DNA of 20,600 bases. Source: DATFMP01 sp035266845 (lineage in GTDB: Bacteria > SAR324 > JACQKK01). Location: positions 1-20,600 of the forward strand of contig DATFMP010000026.1 of the NCBI GenBank assembly GCA_035266845.1, given 5' to 3'. Positions 1 to 7,780 of this stretch are shown piece by piece (positions within the stretch are counted from its first letter, which is position 1; each line of letters starts with the position of its first letter). A program made the position numbers and the translations under genes. A model generated the notes under the pieces. That model ran no database searches. It was not told the DNA's origin and was given only the letters and a program-made list of their open reading frames with translations.

Positions 1-1
1 G

Positions 2-1057
2 AAAGCCGAGCTGCTACGGGCCGTTGAGCAGGTCATTGACCGCGGTTTGTACATCCTGGGGCCGGAGGTGGCCGCATTCGAGGCCGAGTTGGCCCAGCGA
101 ACGGGAACCGAGCAGGCCGTGGGGGTTGGCAGCGGCACGGACGCCCTGCGACTCGCGCTGCTCGCCGGCGGTGTGGGTCCCGGTGACGAGGTGATCGCGC
201 CCTCACATACGGCGGGCCCAACCGTGGCGGCCATTCACGCCACGGGTGCCGTGCCCGTGCTGGTCGAGGTGGATCCGGAGACGGCGTGCATCGACCCGGA
301 GCGGGCCGAGCAAGCCATCGGTGCCCGCACCCGGGCCCTCATCGCGGTGCATTTGTATGGACATCCGGCGGACATGGGCGCGCTCTCTGCCCTTGCTGCC
401 CGCAAGGGGTTGCTCCTCATCGAGGATTGTGCCCAGGCGCAAGGTGCGACCATTGACGGACGCACAGTGGGGTCGATCGGCGATTTCGGCTGCTTCAGCT
501 TCTATCCCACCAAGAATCTGGGCGCCCTGGGCGATGGTGGCGCGATCACCGGAAACGCGGCGTGGATGGAGCGGGCCCGCGCCCTGCGCACCTACGGGTG
601 GACGGCGCCCCAGTACGCCGAGTACCCTCATGGCGTCTGCTCCCGGCTGGACGAGCTGCAGGCCGCGCTGTTGCGCGTGAAGCTGGGAGTGCTGGAGCGC
701 GACATCGATGCACGCAGGGCCATTGTCGGGCACTACCGCGAGGCCCTGGCCGGCCTGCCCGTCGGGCTGCCGAGCGAACGTAGCGGCTGCCGGCACGTTT
801 ACCACCTCTATGTGATCCGAACGGACCGCCGCGATGCCCTGCGCGAACACCTGGCTGCCCAGGGCATCGCCACCGGTGTGCACTACCCGTATCCCGTGCA
901 CCTGCAGCCCGGTCTGGCCGCCGCGGCGCGCATTCCGTATCCGTTGACCGCCACGGAACGCCTGTGCACGGAGATTCTGACGCTGCCGCTCTATGCCACG
1001 CTCACGGACACACAGGTAGAGCGTGTGGCGGCGGCGGTGCGGTCCTTCTTCGCCTAG
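2..1057 (+). CDS. DegT/DnrJ/EryC1/StrS sugar aminotransferase, 5'-truncated
   Basis: PLP-dependent aminotransferase that should convert a dTDP-3-keto-6-deoxyhexose to the 3-amino sugar (FdtB/QdtB type). The frame is open from base 2 with family-typical sequence (ELLRAVEQVIDRG, then YILGPEV), so the gene begins outside the window; the TTG at 47 is internal. Visible motifs are the cofactor-site GSGTDALRLAL, EDCAQAQGA, and FYPTKNLGALGDGG, whose Lys (codon 512-514) is the expected Schiff-base residue. The late GVHYPYPVHLQPGL segment is typical of the 3-amino-sugar branch of this family. The next gene, a 3,4-ketoisomerase-like cupin, begins 10 nt after the stop, and this pairing is what defines dTDP-Fuc3N or dTDP-Qui3N synthesis. 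Which epimer is made cannot be read from this gene. Family assignment is very secure; substrate is inferred from the neighbour. Confidence 0.93.
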   Translation, partial: KAELLRAVEQVIDRGLYILGPEVAAFEAELAQRTGTEQAVGVGSGTDALRLALLAGGVGPGDEVIAPSHTAGPTVAAIHATGAVPVLVEVDPETACIDPERAEQAIGARTRALIAVHLYGHPADMGALSALAARKGLLLIEDCAQAQGATIDGRTVGSIGDFGCFSFYPTKNLGALGDGGAITGNAAWMERARALRTYGWTAPQYAEYPHGVCSRLDELQAALLRVKLGVLERDIDARRAIVGHYREALAGLPVGLPSERSGCRHVYHLYVIRTDRRDALREHLAAQGIATGVHYPYPVHLQPGLAAAARIPYPLTATERLCTEILTLPLYATLTDTQVERVAAAVRSFFA

Positions 1058-1067
1058 GAAAGCCTGC

Positions 1068-1496
1068 GTGGATTCTCCCGCAACCATAGACAGCCTGACG
1101 GTGGGCGCAGCGCCGGTGTTCCAGGACGAACGCGGTGCGCTTGTGCCGCTCGAATTCCGCGAGCACGTGCCGTTCGAGCCGGTGCGCCTGTTCTGGATCA
1201 CGGACGTGCCGCGGGGGGGCGCCCGGGGCGATCACGCCCATAAAGCCTGCTGGCAGTTCATGATCTGCTGCGCCGGGCGCCTCACGCTGAAAATCTATGA
1301 CGGCGAGTGCGAACGGGCGCTGCCGATGGGAATTGGCGACTTCGTCGTGGTCCCGCCTCTGCTTTTCGCTACGGTCAGCTTTCAGGAGCCCGGCGCGACG
1401 CTGCTGGTGCTCTGCAATCGCCCCTACGAGGCGGACGACTACCTGCCCACCCGCGACGACCTGCGGCAGTATCGGTTGTCGCTGTCCGTGCAGTGA
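1068..1496 (+). CDS. dTDP-sugar 3,4-ketoisomerase-like cupin (FdtA/QdtA/WxcM family)
   Basis: Small cupin of 142 residues. Family members isomerise dTDP-4-keto-6-deoxyglucose to the 3-keto sugar that the upstream aminotransferase would use. I chose the GTG at 1068 because an AGGAAAG Shine-Dalgarno lies 6 nt upstream and overlaps the preceding stop; a longer in-frame start would sit inside the aminotransferase gene. DERGALVPLEF near the N-terminus and RGDHAHK, with the expected catalytic His56 and His58, are family hallmarks. PYEADDY near the C-terminus also fits. Odd point: after the VPP turn, where I recall members having Trp-His-Glu, this protein reads LLFATVSF. The fold and pathway seem right, but activity or product could differ. 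The stop is followed after one base by the next start, indicating one transcript. Confidence 0.87.
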   Translation: MDSPATIDSLTVGAAPVFQDERGALVPLEFREHVPFEPVRLFWITDVPRGGARGDHAHKACWQFMICCAGRLTLKIYDGECERALPMGIGDFVVVPPLLFATVSFQEPGATLLVLCNRPYEADDYLPTRDDLRQYRLSLSVQ

Positions 1497-1497
1497 T

Positions 1498-2463
1498 ATG
1501 CTGACGATTTCCGTCATTACACCCACACTGAACCGCGCGCACATGCTGTCGGATGCACTGGCCTCGGTGGCAGGGCAGACCCTCACTCCGCTGGAGTACA
1601 TCGTCATGGACGGCGGCTCCACGGACGGCACCGCAGAGCTGCTGGCCAGCTGGCAGGCCCGAGGGATGCCCCTGGATGTGCTGAGCGAGCCGGATGGAGG
1701 GCTGTACGACGCCATCAACAAAGGCATCCGGCGCTCACGCGGTGATGTGATCTGCCTGCTCAACTCTGACGACCGGCTCCCGCCGATGGCGCTGGCCGAG
1801 GTTGCTGCGGCCTTTGCCGCGCATCCGGAGGCGGACTGCGTGTGTGGCCGCGTGCTGGTGGAACCGGACGCGTCTGCGGGTCGCGCGGTGGTGCTGGGCA
1901 CGCCGGCCATGCAGCGCTTGCGGGCGGAGGACGTGATCTCCGGCATCGTCCTCACCAATGGGCGCTTCTTTCGCCGGCACGTCTTTGAACATGCTGCGGG
2001 CTATTTCGATCCCGCATATCCAGTGCTGGCGGACCGGGCGTTCATGGCGCGCGTATGGCTGGCCGGTGTGCGCACGGTTCCGATCGAGGGGGTTGTGTAC
2101 CACTACCGGGCCCACGCGGGGTCGCTCACGTTCTCGGGACGCGCCTCCGCCGGCCGCTTGCAGGATGCGATAGCCCTTGCCGCCCGCGAACTGCAGGCCG
2201 CCCGAACGCCGCGCGAGGCATGGCTATACCACCGCTGGCTTGGCTGGGCGACCGGCTATGCCATCGTGCGGGGTGCCCTGCGCGGCCAGTTGCGCGTCGT
2301 GGCCAGCGCACTGGCCCGCGGCACTTGGCAACTGCCCACCTGGCCGTGGCACTTCCTGCGGCAACTGGCTTGGCACCTCGCCACGCGTGCGGAGCGTCGC
2401 GGCTGCCTTGCGCCAGTGTCGGCGTCAAACGCCGGCGGCAAGCCAATCGCAGCGCGGCCATGA
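1498..2463 (+). CDS. GT2-family glycosyltransferase
   Basis: Probable inverting glycosyltransferase of 321 residues with a GT-A fold, adding a sugar to a lipid-linked glycan at the cytoplasmic face of the inner membrane. The start ATG lies one base after the ketoisomerase stop. The N-terminus has the nucleotide-binding ISVITPTLNRA, then YIVMDGGSTDGT (34-45), SEPDGGLYDAINKG (63-76) and the metal-binding LLNSDD (87-92). This resembles the subgroup of polysaccharide GT2 enzymes with IVMDGGSTDGT and YDAINKG. The C-terminal third is Arg/Trp-rich and basic, compatible with membrane association, but I see no clear transmembrane helix. It overlaps the next gene by 4 bases (ATGA), so the two are translationally coupled. 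Donor and acceptor are unknown; the context suggests a glycan containing a 3-amino-3,6-dideoxyhexose. Confidence 0.9.
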   Translation: MLTISVITPTLNRAHMLSDALASVAGQTLTPLEYIVMDGGSTDGTAELLASWQARGMPLDVLSEPDGGLYDAINKGIRRSRGDVICLLNSDDRLPPMALAEVAAAFAAHPEADCVCGRVLVEPDASAGRAVVLGTPAMQRLRAEDVISGIVLTNGRFFRRHVFEHAAGYFDPAYPVLADRAFMARVWLAGVRTVPIEGVVYHYRAHAGSLTFSGRASAGRLQDAIALAARELQAARTPREAWLYHRWLGWATGYAIVRGALRGQLRVVASALARGTWQLPTWPWHFLRQLAWHLATRAERRGCLAPVSASNAGGKPIAARP

Positions 2464-3356
2464 ACGACTCCGCGTTCGACGTCTCGGTCATCATACCGAC
2501 CTTCAACCGGGCCCACACCATCGGCCGGGCCATCGCCAGCGCGTTGGCACAGACGCAGCCCGTGGCGGAAATCCTCGTGATCGACGATGCATCCACGGAC
2601 GACCTCGCCGGGGCCTTGGCACCGTTCGGCAGCGCTGTCCGGTGCATCCGGCATGACGTGAACCAGGGCGCCCCCGCCGCGCGGAACACGGGCCTGCGGG
2701 AGGCCGCCTGCGATTGGGTCGCCTTCCTGGACAGCGACGATGCGTGGCTGCCCCACAAGCTGGAGCGGCAGCGCGCCTTCATGGTGCAGTACGACCTGGA
2801 CGCCTCCAGCACCAACTGCCGCTTCGTCTGGCCTGGCGCGGACCAAAGCGAACCGGCGGACCGCCCGTACGGCGCACCGATGGGCTTGGACGCATTCGTG
2901 TGGGGCTGCTTCATCTCGCCGGGCACCAATCTGGTCGCCAGGAAACAGTGCATGCTCGACATCGGCGGCTACGACACCCGTTATCCGCGCTATGAGGACT
3001 GGGACCTGCTGATCCGGCTGGCATGGAGCGGGTCGGTGCGCTTCGGCTACTGCCACGAGGTGCTGGCCGAGATCCATCGCGGCCCGAAACCCGATCCAGC
3101 GCGGGTGGCCGGGAGTCTGGATACGCTGCAGTGCGCGCACCTCGCGGCGCTGCGGATGCGCGATCCGGGCCTGGCCGGGGACTTCCGGGCAGCACTCCAC
3201 TTCGCGCGTGCCGCCAACGAGGCGGTGCGCGGCCGCTACGTGCGGACGCTCCTGTTGCTGATGCGCAGCCTACTGCTGCGGCCGATCGGCAACCAGGCGT
3301 TCCGGATCGTGATGTGGCCCAAGATCGGGCGCCGGTGGCAGCGGCTGTGGCAATGA
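2460..3356 (+). CDS. GT2-family glycosyltransferase
   Basis: Second GT2 glycosyltransferase, 298 residues, starting at the ATG of an ATGA overlap with the preceding gene. The GT-A nucleotide-binding half shows VSVIIPTFNRAHTIGRA (8-24), ILVIDDASTDD (38-48), NQGAPAARNTGL (68-79) and the metal-binding FLDSDD (89-94). The acceptor half contains GGYDTRYPRYEDWDLLIRLA, whose Glu179-Asp180 is the usual position of the catalytic base in GT2 enzymes. It is not closely similar to its upstream neighbour in the acceptor region, so the two probably add different residues. It is the last gene of the plus-strand polysaccharide block; only 45 bp separate it from the end of the convergent ligase gene. Specificity is not recognisable from sequence. 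Confidence 0.9.
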   Translation: MNDSAFDVSVIIPTFNRAHTIGRAIASALAQTQPVAEILVIDDASTDDLAGALAPFGSAVRCIRHDVNQGAPAARNTGLREAACDWVAFLDSDDAWLPHKLERQRAFMVQYDLDASSTNCRFVWPGADQSEPADRPYGAPMGLDAFVWGCFISPGTNLVARKQCMLDIGGYDTRYPRYEDWDLLIRLAWSGSVRFGYCHEVLAEIHRGPKPDPARVAGSLDTLQCAHLAALRMRDPGLAGDFRAALHFARAANEAVRGRYVRTLLLLMRSLLLRPIGNQAFRIVMWPKIGRRWQRLWQ

Positions 3357-3401
3357 CCGTGGCAATCGGCGCAGTAGGCCATGAGCCGCGGCGTCACTGC
3401 A

Positions 3402-4754
3402 TCACGTGCTGTCGGAGGCAGGTGCGGCGCTTCGCGCAAAGTGCAGGGCCAGCACCATCACGATGACGATGATCGCCTGCACTTCACCATCGTAAAAGTT
3501 GTCTTCGAAGAACCCAGCCACCATGGACCCGGCCATCGCTGCAGCCAAGCCCCACAGCAGGAACGAACGCCAGCGATCACCCGGATTCAGCCGGCGCAGT
3601 CCGCGCGCGATGGTTGCGAAGACCGCCCCCCACAGCGACAGGTAGGCCAGGAATCCGACCAGCCCCAGATCGAAAAGGGAGCGGACGTATATATTGTGCA
3701 GGGGCGAGCCGTAGCCCACGCTGTAGTGGTAGTCGGGGACCCCATGGGCCGCGGCCACCCGGCGCTGGTAGGGCCCCAGCTCCGGATCGTGGTTGAACAG
3801 TCCAAAGCCGAGCAGCGGGCGATCCGCGAAGCCCAGCAGCCCGGCCTGCCACAGGAAGAGCCGATCCTTCGCACTGGTGTCGTCCGCCGGATCGCTCAGC
3901 ACGAATCGCCGCATCAGTGAAGAGCCTTCGACAGCCGAAGCACTTCGCAATTCGGGCGCCAGCTTTGATTGCAGCGCGATCATTCCCGCCATCAGCACCA
4001 GTACCAGCGCAACGATCACGGTGGCCCAACGGCGGTTCCACCGGTAAAGCAGCACCAGTGCGCTGGCAAGCAGCCCCAGGTAGGAGCTTCGCGAGAGCGA
4101 CGCCAGGATTCCCACGACGGCGGCAGCCGCTGCGGCCAGCCACGGCCAGCGGCTCCGCCCGCGCTCGGCCAGACCCAGCATCAGCAGCGGGGGCCACGCC
4201 AGCACCATGTAGCCTGAGTAGGTCAGCGCGTTGATGAAGGCCCCGCTGGCCCGGTAGTAGGGGCTGATCTCTGTCAGAGGCGGCCGCGCGGGCCAGGGCA
4301 CCACCCAGCCTGTCAGGAACTGCGCAAGCCCGTATATGCCCATCGCCAGCACGGACCAGCACCAGACCCGCAACAGCAGCCGGTTGTCTACATGCGGCAG
4401 CACCAATCCCAAGAAGAGCGGTAGCAGGATCAGGCGGTATTCGTGGGCCGCGTTGTGCAGGTTGGCCAGCGGATGGGCATTGAACACGGCGGAGAGCACA
4501 ATCGCGGCGAATAGCCCATAGAACGGCAGGAGCATCCGCCACAACTCTCGACCCGTGAACGGCCAGCGAGGTCGCGCCACCGCCAAGCCGATCAGCATCA
4601 GCAGCATGGAGAAGGTCGTGCCGACAATGGAGATGGCCGAGAAACCCAGCAGCATGCAGGCTGGCACCGTCAGCCACAGACTGGGCCGATCGGATGGCTG
4701 GGGCGGATAAGCGGGATCGGCCCGGAGATGGGCTTCGCGCAGGGCGGTGGTCAT
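3402..4754 (-). CDS. O-antigen ligase/polymerase-like membrane protein (Wzy_C family)
   Basis: Polytopic inner-membrane protein of 450 residues with roughly ten or more hydrophobic segments. Members either ligate O-antigen to lipid A-core (WaaL) or polymerise glycan repeats (Wzy). The ATG at 4754 is preceded by GGAGAGG with 3 nt spacing (GGAGAGGTGCATG); a longer in-frame extension upstream looks non-coding. Diagnostic is the large periplasmic loop before SPLHNIYVRSLFDLGLVGF, with His353-Asn354 in the place of the conserved WaaL/Wzy His. Conserved-looking Arg residues occur in YYRASGAFIN and SLSRSSYLG. The gene converges on the glycosyltransferase block, fitting a role in the same glycan. Ligase versus polymerase cannot be decided by eye, so no symbol is given. 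Confidence 0.87.
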   Translation of the reverse strand: MTTALREAHLRADPAYPPQPSDRPSLWLTVPACMLLGFSAISIVGTTFSMLLMLIGLAVARPRWPFTGRELWRMLLPFYGLFAAIVLSAVFNAHPLANLHNAAHEYRLILLPLFLGLVLPHVDNRLLLRVWCWSVLAMGIYGLAQFLTGWVVPWPARPPLTEISPYYRASGAFINALTYSGYMVLAWPPLLMLGLAERGRSRWPWLAAAAAAVVGILASLSRSSYLGLLASALVLLYRWNRRWATVIVALVLVLMAGMIALQSKLAPELRSASAVEGSSLMRRFVLSDPADDTSAKDRLFLWQAGLLGFADRPLLGFGLFNHDPELGPYQRRVAAAHGVPDYHYSVGYGSPLHNIYVRSLFDLGLVGFLAYLSLWGAVFATIARGLRRLNPGDRWRSFLLWGLAAAMAGSMVAGFFEDNFYDGEVQAIIVIVMVLALHFARSAAPASDST

Positions 4755-5060
4755 GCACCTCTCCAATGGGTGTGGCCCCATGCGGCCCCTATGGAGGCAC
4801 CGAGCTCTCGCAAACGATGCCCGCCCGCATCGCCTGGGGGTGTGGAGCACGGACGACGGAGCGCACTACTCCGCCGCACGTTGCGCCGCAGGGCCAACAC
4901 GTCGCCTTGCCGGAAGGCTTCGAGATCAGGCACGGGATTGTGGGTGATGCGATCCATGCGCCTGCTCAAGGGAGCCTCCGACGCGGCTGCACAACCGCTG
5001 CAGGAAGAAGGGGAACTGTGCGAAGGGCCATCAGGTGGAGCGCCGATTGACGGTGAACAG

Positions 5061-5072
5061 CTCACATGTGAG
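5061..5072. promoter_or_regulatory. perfect 12-bp palindrome, possible operator
   Basis: CTCACATGTGAG is fully self-complementary. It lies 306 bp upstream of the ligase start codon and about 120 bp downstream of the promoter-like sequence at 5192-5219, so within the presumed leader. It could be a dimeric regulator site. One perfect 12-mer in a GC-rich region can also be chance, and no second copy was noticed in the window. Confidence 0.3.
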
Positions 5073-5191
5073 GTGCTCCGATCCCACTCGCGGCCGGGTA
5101 TTCTCAGGTGACCAATGGCCCAGACCAGGACATTGCGCGATCCACTTCGCCGCTACCTCCGCGATGCGGGCACCTCGGCAGATCGCGGCTC

Positions 5192-5219
5192 ATTATAGTG
5201 GCTTGGGCATCAACCGCAA
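5192..5219 (-). promoter_or_regulatory. sigma70-like promoter candidate for the ligase gene
   Basis: On the minus strand TTGCGG (5214-5219) is followed by a 16-nt spacer and a consensus TATAAT (5192-5197). Transcription would start near 5185 and leave a leader of about 430 nt before the ligase ATG at 4754. The -10 box is perfect, which is rare by chance in this GC-rich DNA. The long leader is unusual: either it is regulatory, or a nearer promoter exists. Confidence 0.4.
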
Positions 5220-5303
5220 GCGGCAGGCGGGGGCGGCGTTGCAGCCCCGGGGGCCGTTCCAGGCCGAGGTCCCGGCCCCCGATCAAGCGCGCCTGCGTCT
5301 TCA

Positions 5304-5327
5304 GAGGGCCGCGGCAGCGCGGCCCTC
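5304..5327. terminator. strong 10-bp hairpin without U-tract
   Basis: GAGGGCCGCG (5304-5313) pairs perfectly with CGCGGCCCTC (5318-5327) around the four-base loop GCAG. Neither strand has a run of T after the stem, so it is not a canonical intrinsic terminator. It lies between the minus-strand promoter candidate at 5192 and the plus-strand promoter at 5513, where it could insulate the two units or be a relic. Confidence 0.35.
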
Positions 5328-5512
5328 CAGCCGGCAGAGATCGGCTTGAGCGTCGGCGCCGCCGTGTCCATGATGCGGGTAGCCCGGGGCACGCTGCGAA
5401 TCGGTATCGCTTTCCCCATGGGGGCCTTGCCGCAACCGAATTCCGTCGCCACGGGCCCGGCTTGTTCCCATTGGCGTGGTGCCCAATGCCCGGACCGCTA
5501 GCCTGGGCGTGA

Positions 5513-5541
5513 TTGCCTCGTCTGCCGGGCGCTTCTATAAT
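5513..5541 (+). promoter_or_regulatory. sigma70-like promoter of the NRDE gene
   Basis: TTGCCT (5513-5518), an ideal 17-nt spacer and a perfect TATAAT (5536-5541). It lies 86 bp upstream of the NRDE start codon and points at it. The predicted transcription start is about 5547-5549, coinciding with an ATG at 5548. This is one of the best promoter matches in the window. Confidence 0.65.
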
Positions 5542-5547
5542 CGGAGC

Positions 5548-5637
5548 ATGAAGCCCCAGCGCCTGCCCGGGCGGCCCGCGCCGCAACCCAGCCGCACGTC
5601 TGCCCAGCCGCCTGCTCCCGACTGCTCATGTGCCTGA
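5548..5637 (+). CDS. possible 29-residue leaderless upstream ORF
   Basis: An ATG at 5548 sits at the predicted transcription start of the promoter ending at 5541. It opens a 29-codon frame rich in Pro, Arg and Gln (MKPQRLPGRPAPQP...), ending with TGA at 5635-5637. The stop lies 7 nt past the A of the NRDE start codon, so the two frames overlap by 10 bases. The arrangement would suit translational coupling or attenuation, particularly since the NRDE ATG lacks a visible Shine-Dalgarno. The composition is like background for this DNA, so it may be non-coding. Confidence 0.2.
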   Translation: MKPQRLPGRPAPQPSRTSAQPPAPDCSCA

Positions 5638-6455
5638 TCCTGCTGGCCTATCGTGCCCATCCCGATGCCGAGGTGGTTCTGGCGGGCAATCGCGACGAAT
5701 TCTACGCGCGCGCGGCGGCCCCGCCGGCGTTGATCGCACGCGCGCCGCGCATCTACGCGGGCCGTGACCTGGAGGCCGGCGGTACCTGGATGGGGCGCAA
5801 CGAGTACGGGCTGCTGGTGGCGCTCACCAACCGCCGCTCCACCGAGGCTCCGCCCAATGCCCACTCCCGTGGCGAGATCGTGCGGGCGCTGCTGGGCCAC
5901 CGCGATCCAGAGGGCGCCGCAGAGTGGATCGCCGGGCTGGAGGTGGAGCATTACCGACCGTTCAACGTGCTCTTCGGCACCGCCGGCCGTTTCTACTACG
6001 CCGCCTCCCGTGAGGAGGCGCAGCCACGGGAGTTGGAGCCGGGCTTCTACGCCCTCAGCAACTCGCACCTGGACGACCGCAGCTGGCCCAAGGTCGCGCG
6101 CTCGCTGCGCTTCCTGGAGCGCGTCCGCACGCTGGACGGCGAATCCCTGTTGCTGGCCATGCAGGCCTTCCTGTGCGACCCTACCCCCCCGGACGCGCTG
6201 CCCCCCGCCGAGCCGGGCGAGGAGGCACACGGGCCATTGGGCGCCGTATTCGTGCGCACACCGGGCTACGGCACGGTTTCCGCCAGCATCATCACGGCGG
6301 GCGGGAGCCTCGGCGACCGGTACTACTTCGCCGAGGCGGAAGCGATGCGCATTGCCCAACAGGGCTGGGCCCGCACCGCCTTCGGCAATGGAGATGGCCT
6401 CGTGCCTCCCTCCGCCGAGGGCAGCCCCTTCCGCCGCCTCGCCTTCGGCGAGTAG
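5628..6455 (+). CDS. NRDE/TANGO2 family protein
   Basis: Protein of 275 residues in the family named for its Asn-Arg-Asp-Glu motif (PF05742, the TANGO2 family). MCLILLAY at the N-terminus, with Cys2 in the position of an N-terminal-nucleophile residue, and LAGNRDEFYARAAAPP (18-33, NRDE at 21-24) are diagnostic. GGTWMGRNEYGLLVALTNRR and, near the C-terminus, the PGYGTVSASIITAGG segment also fit. TANGO2 relatives have been linked to haem handling and lipid or acyl-CoA metabolism; the biochemical role of bacterial members is not settled, and I assign none. The start is fixed by the conserved MC although no Shine-Dalgarno is visible. It appears to be a single-gene unit under the promoter at 5513-5541, converging on anmK with 68 bp between stops. 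Confidence 0.92.
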   Translation: MCLILLAYRAHPDAEVVLAGNRDEFYARAAAPPALIARAPRIYAGRDLEAGGTWMGRNEYGLLVALTNRRSTEAPPNAHSRGEIVRALLGHRDPEGAAEWIAGLEVEHYRPFNVLFGTAGRFYYAASREEAQPRELEPGFYALSNSHLDDRSWPKVARSLRFLERVRTLDGESLLLAMQAFLCDPTPPDALPPAEPGEEAHGPLGAVFVRTPGYGTVSASIITAGGSLGDRYYFAEAEAMRIAQQGWARTAFGNGDGLVPPSAEGSPFRRLAFGE

Positions 6456-6523
6456 CAGCGTTCGGCGGCGTGACAGGGTGGGGTGCCGCCGGTCGAGATC
6501 TGTTAACGAGGTGCAATCAACTG

Positions 6524-7777
6524 CTAGTCCGGCCAACTCAGCTTGCCGAAGCCGTAGCGGTGGGTATCGCGGGGACCCGAGAGTGGCGCGGTCAGGGGGG
6601 CGAAGCCCTCGCCGAAGAGGCTCTCGTGGGCCATCACGGCGAAGAGCACAGCCTCCTTGGCGTCCGGCGGCACCCCCAGCGATTCGGCGCGGCGCCAGGT
6701 GGTCTCGGGCAACGCCTCGCGCAGGCCGCGGGCAATGACCTTGTTGTGGCGCCCGCCGCCCGAGACGTATAGCTCGGCGTGTCGCAGGTAGGGCCGCTCG
6801 CGCCGCAGGGTCTCGGCCACGGTCTCGATGGTGAGGCGGGTCAGAGTGGCCACCACGTCCTGCGGGGGCAGGCCCAGTGCCTGGGCGCGCTGCCAAGTGG
6901 CTTCCAGATACGCATCGCCGAAGGCCTCGGGACCGGTGGATTTGGGGCAGGGGCGCAGGTAGTACAGGTCTCCCTTCAGCTCCGCCAACAGCCCGGCGTG
7001 TACGCGGCCCCGCGCGGCGATGCGCCCGTCGCGGTCGAATCCGTCGCGCAGGCGGGGAAAGCCCCGCCGCACCGCGCGGTCGATCAAGGCGTTGGCGGGG
7101 CCGGTGTCGCCGAACAGCGCGGGCGTGTCGTCATCGGCGGCAGGCAGCCAGGTGAAGTTGGCCACGCCCCCCAGGTTCAGCAGGATGCGGGCGCGGCGGC
7201 TCGTGAAGAGCAGCGCCTCCGCGTAGGGCGCCAGGGGGGCGCCCTGTCCTCCCGCGGCGATCTCCTTCTGCCGGAAGTCGGAGAGCGTGAGCAGCCCCGT
7301 GCGCACGGCCAGTTGGTCGCCATCGCCAAGCTGCAAGGTGGCGTGGCGGGTGGCGCCGTTCTCCGCCCAGCCGCCGGGGGCGTGGTAGACCGTCTGCCCG
7401 TGCGAGGCCAGCAGGTGCACCGACGCCGGCGCGACACCCCAGGCCGCCAGGGATTCGTGCACCATCGCCGCGTGCCGAGCGGCCAGCCATGCGTTGAGCA
7501 CGGTCAGCTCCGCCAGCGGCACCTGTGGTTGGGAGACCAGGGCCCGCAAGCGGGTGCGTTCGGACTCCGAGTAGGGCAGCGTGTGGAAGTGCTCGAGTTG
7601 CACGGTCGTCTCGCGCCCCCGCCCGCTCAAGGTGCACAGGGCCACATCCAGGCCATCCAGCGAGGTGCCGGACATCAGTCCCAGCACGCGGCGCTTGGTC
7701 AGCTTGGTCAGGCGCAGCAGGCGCGCGATGCGGGGCGGTGGGGCCATGGCGGATCGGCGGGGGGCAGGAGCCGCCAC
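6524..7777 (-). CDS. anmK: anhydro-N-acetylmuramic acid kinase
   Basis: AnmK phosphorylates and hydrolyses 1,6-anhydro-MurNAc, released in cell-wall turnover, to MurNAc-6-phosphate in the cytoplasm. The signature GLMSGTSLDGLD lies near the N-terminus. LLASHGQTVYH, LQLGDGDQLA, LLNLGGVANFTWLP and GDTGPANALID (with the expected catalytic Asp) follow in family order, then YVSGGGRHNKV and PDAKEAVLFAVMAHE near the C-terminus. From the GTG at 7777 the protein has 417 residues; E. coli AnmK has about 370, so the Arg-rich N-terminal 30 residues may be untranslated. Alternative ATG starts are at 7747 (residue 11) and 7708 (residue 24, though that is a CTG-rich region and less likely). The GTG lies 3 nt after the upstream gene's stop, favouring coupling, but no start has a strong ribosome site. 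It is the last gene of a minus-strand series. Confidence 0.95.
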   Translation of the reverse strand: MAAPAPRRSAMAPPPRIARLLRLTKLTKRRVLGLMSGTSLDGLDVALCTLSGRGRETTVQLEHFHTLPYSESERTRLRALVSQPQVPLAELTVLNAWLAARHAAMVHESLAAWGVAPASVHLLASHGQTVYHAPGGWAENGATRHATLQLGDGDQLAVRTGLLTLSDFRQKEIAAGGQGAPLAPYAEALLFTSRRARILLNLGGVANFTWLPAADDDTPALFGDTGPANALIDRAVRRGFPRLRDGFDRDGRIAARGRVHAGLLAELKGDLYYLRPCPKSTGPEAFGDAYLEATWQRAQALGLPPQDVVATLTRLTIETVAETLRRERPYLRHAELYVSGGGRHNKVIARGLREALPETTWRRAESLGVPPDAKEAVLFAVMAHESLFGEGFAPLTAPLSGPRDTHRYGFGKLSWPD

Positions 7778-7780
7778 GGG

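Larger units (their letters stand above)
4755..5512. other. long gene-poor intergenic stretch
   Basis: Open frames occur on both strands, as expected at this GC content, but none has family-like sequence, a convincing ribosome site or sensible composition. One minus-strand frame contains MDRITHNPVPDLEAFRQGD (start codon about 4959), which is less repetitive than the rest, but it runs into the ligase start region and matches nothing I recognise. The stretch holds a perfect 12-bp palindrome at 5061-5072, a minus-strand promoter-like sequence at 5192-5219 and a 10-bp hairpin at 5304-5327. The parsimonious reading is a long leader for the minus-strand ligase plus the upstream region of the plus-strand NRDE gene, possibly with decayed coding sequence. 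Confidence 0.5.

Noticed and set aside
203..1201. Long minus-strand open frame over the aminotransferase gene
   Set aside because: Shadow of a clear DegT-family gene; Arg/Gly/His-rich with no family resemblance.
1297..1497. In-frame upstream extension of the first glycosyltransferase
   Set aside because: It overlaps the ketoisomerase gene and reads as background; the GT2 domain begins directly at ATG 1498.
3381..3920. Plus-strand open frame opposite the ligase gene
   Set aside because: Gln/His/Arg-rich antisense reading of a membrane protein gene; no ribosome site.
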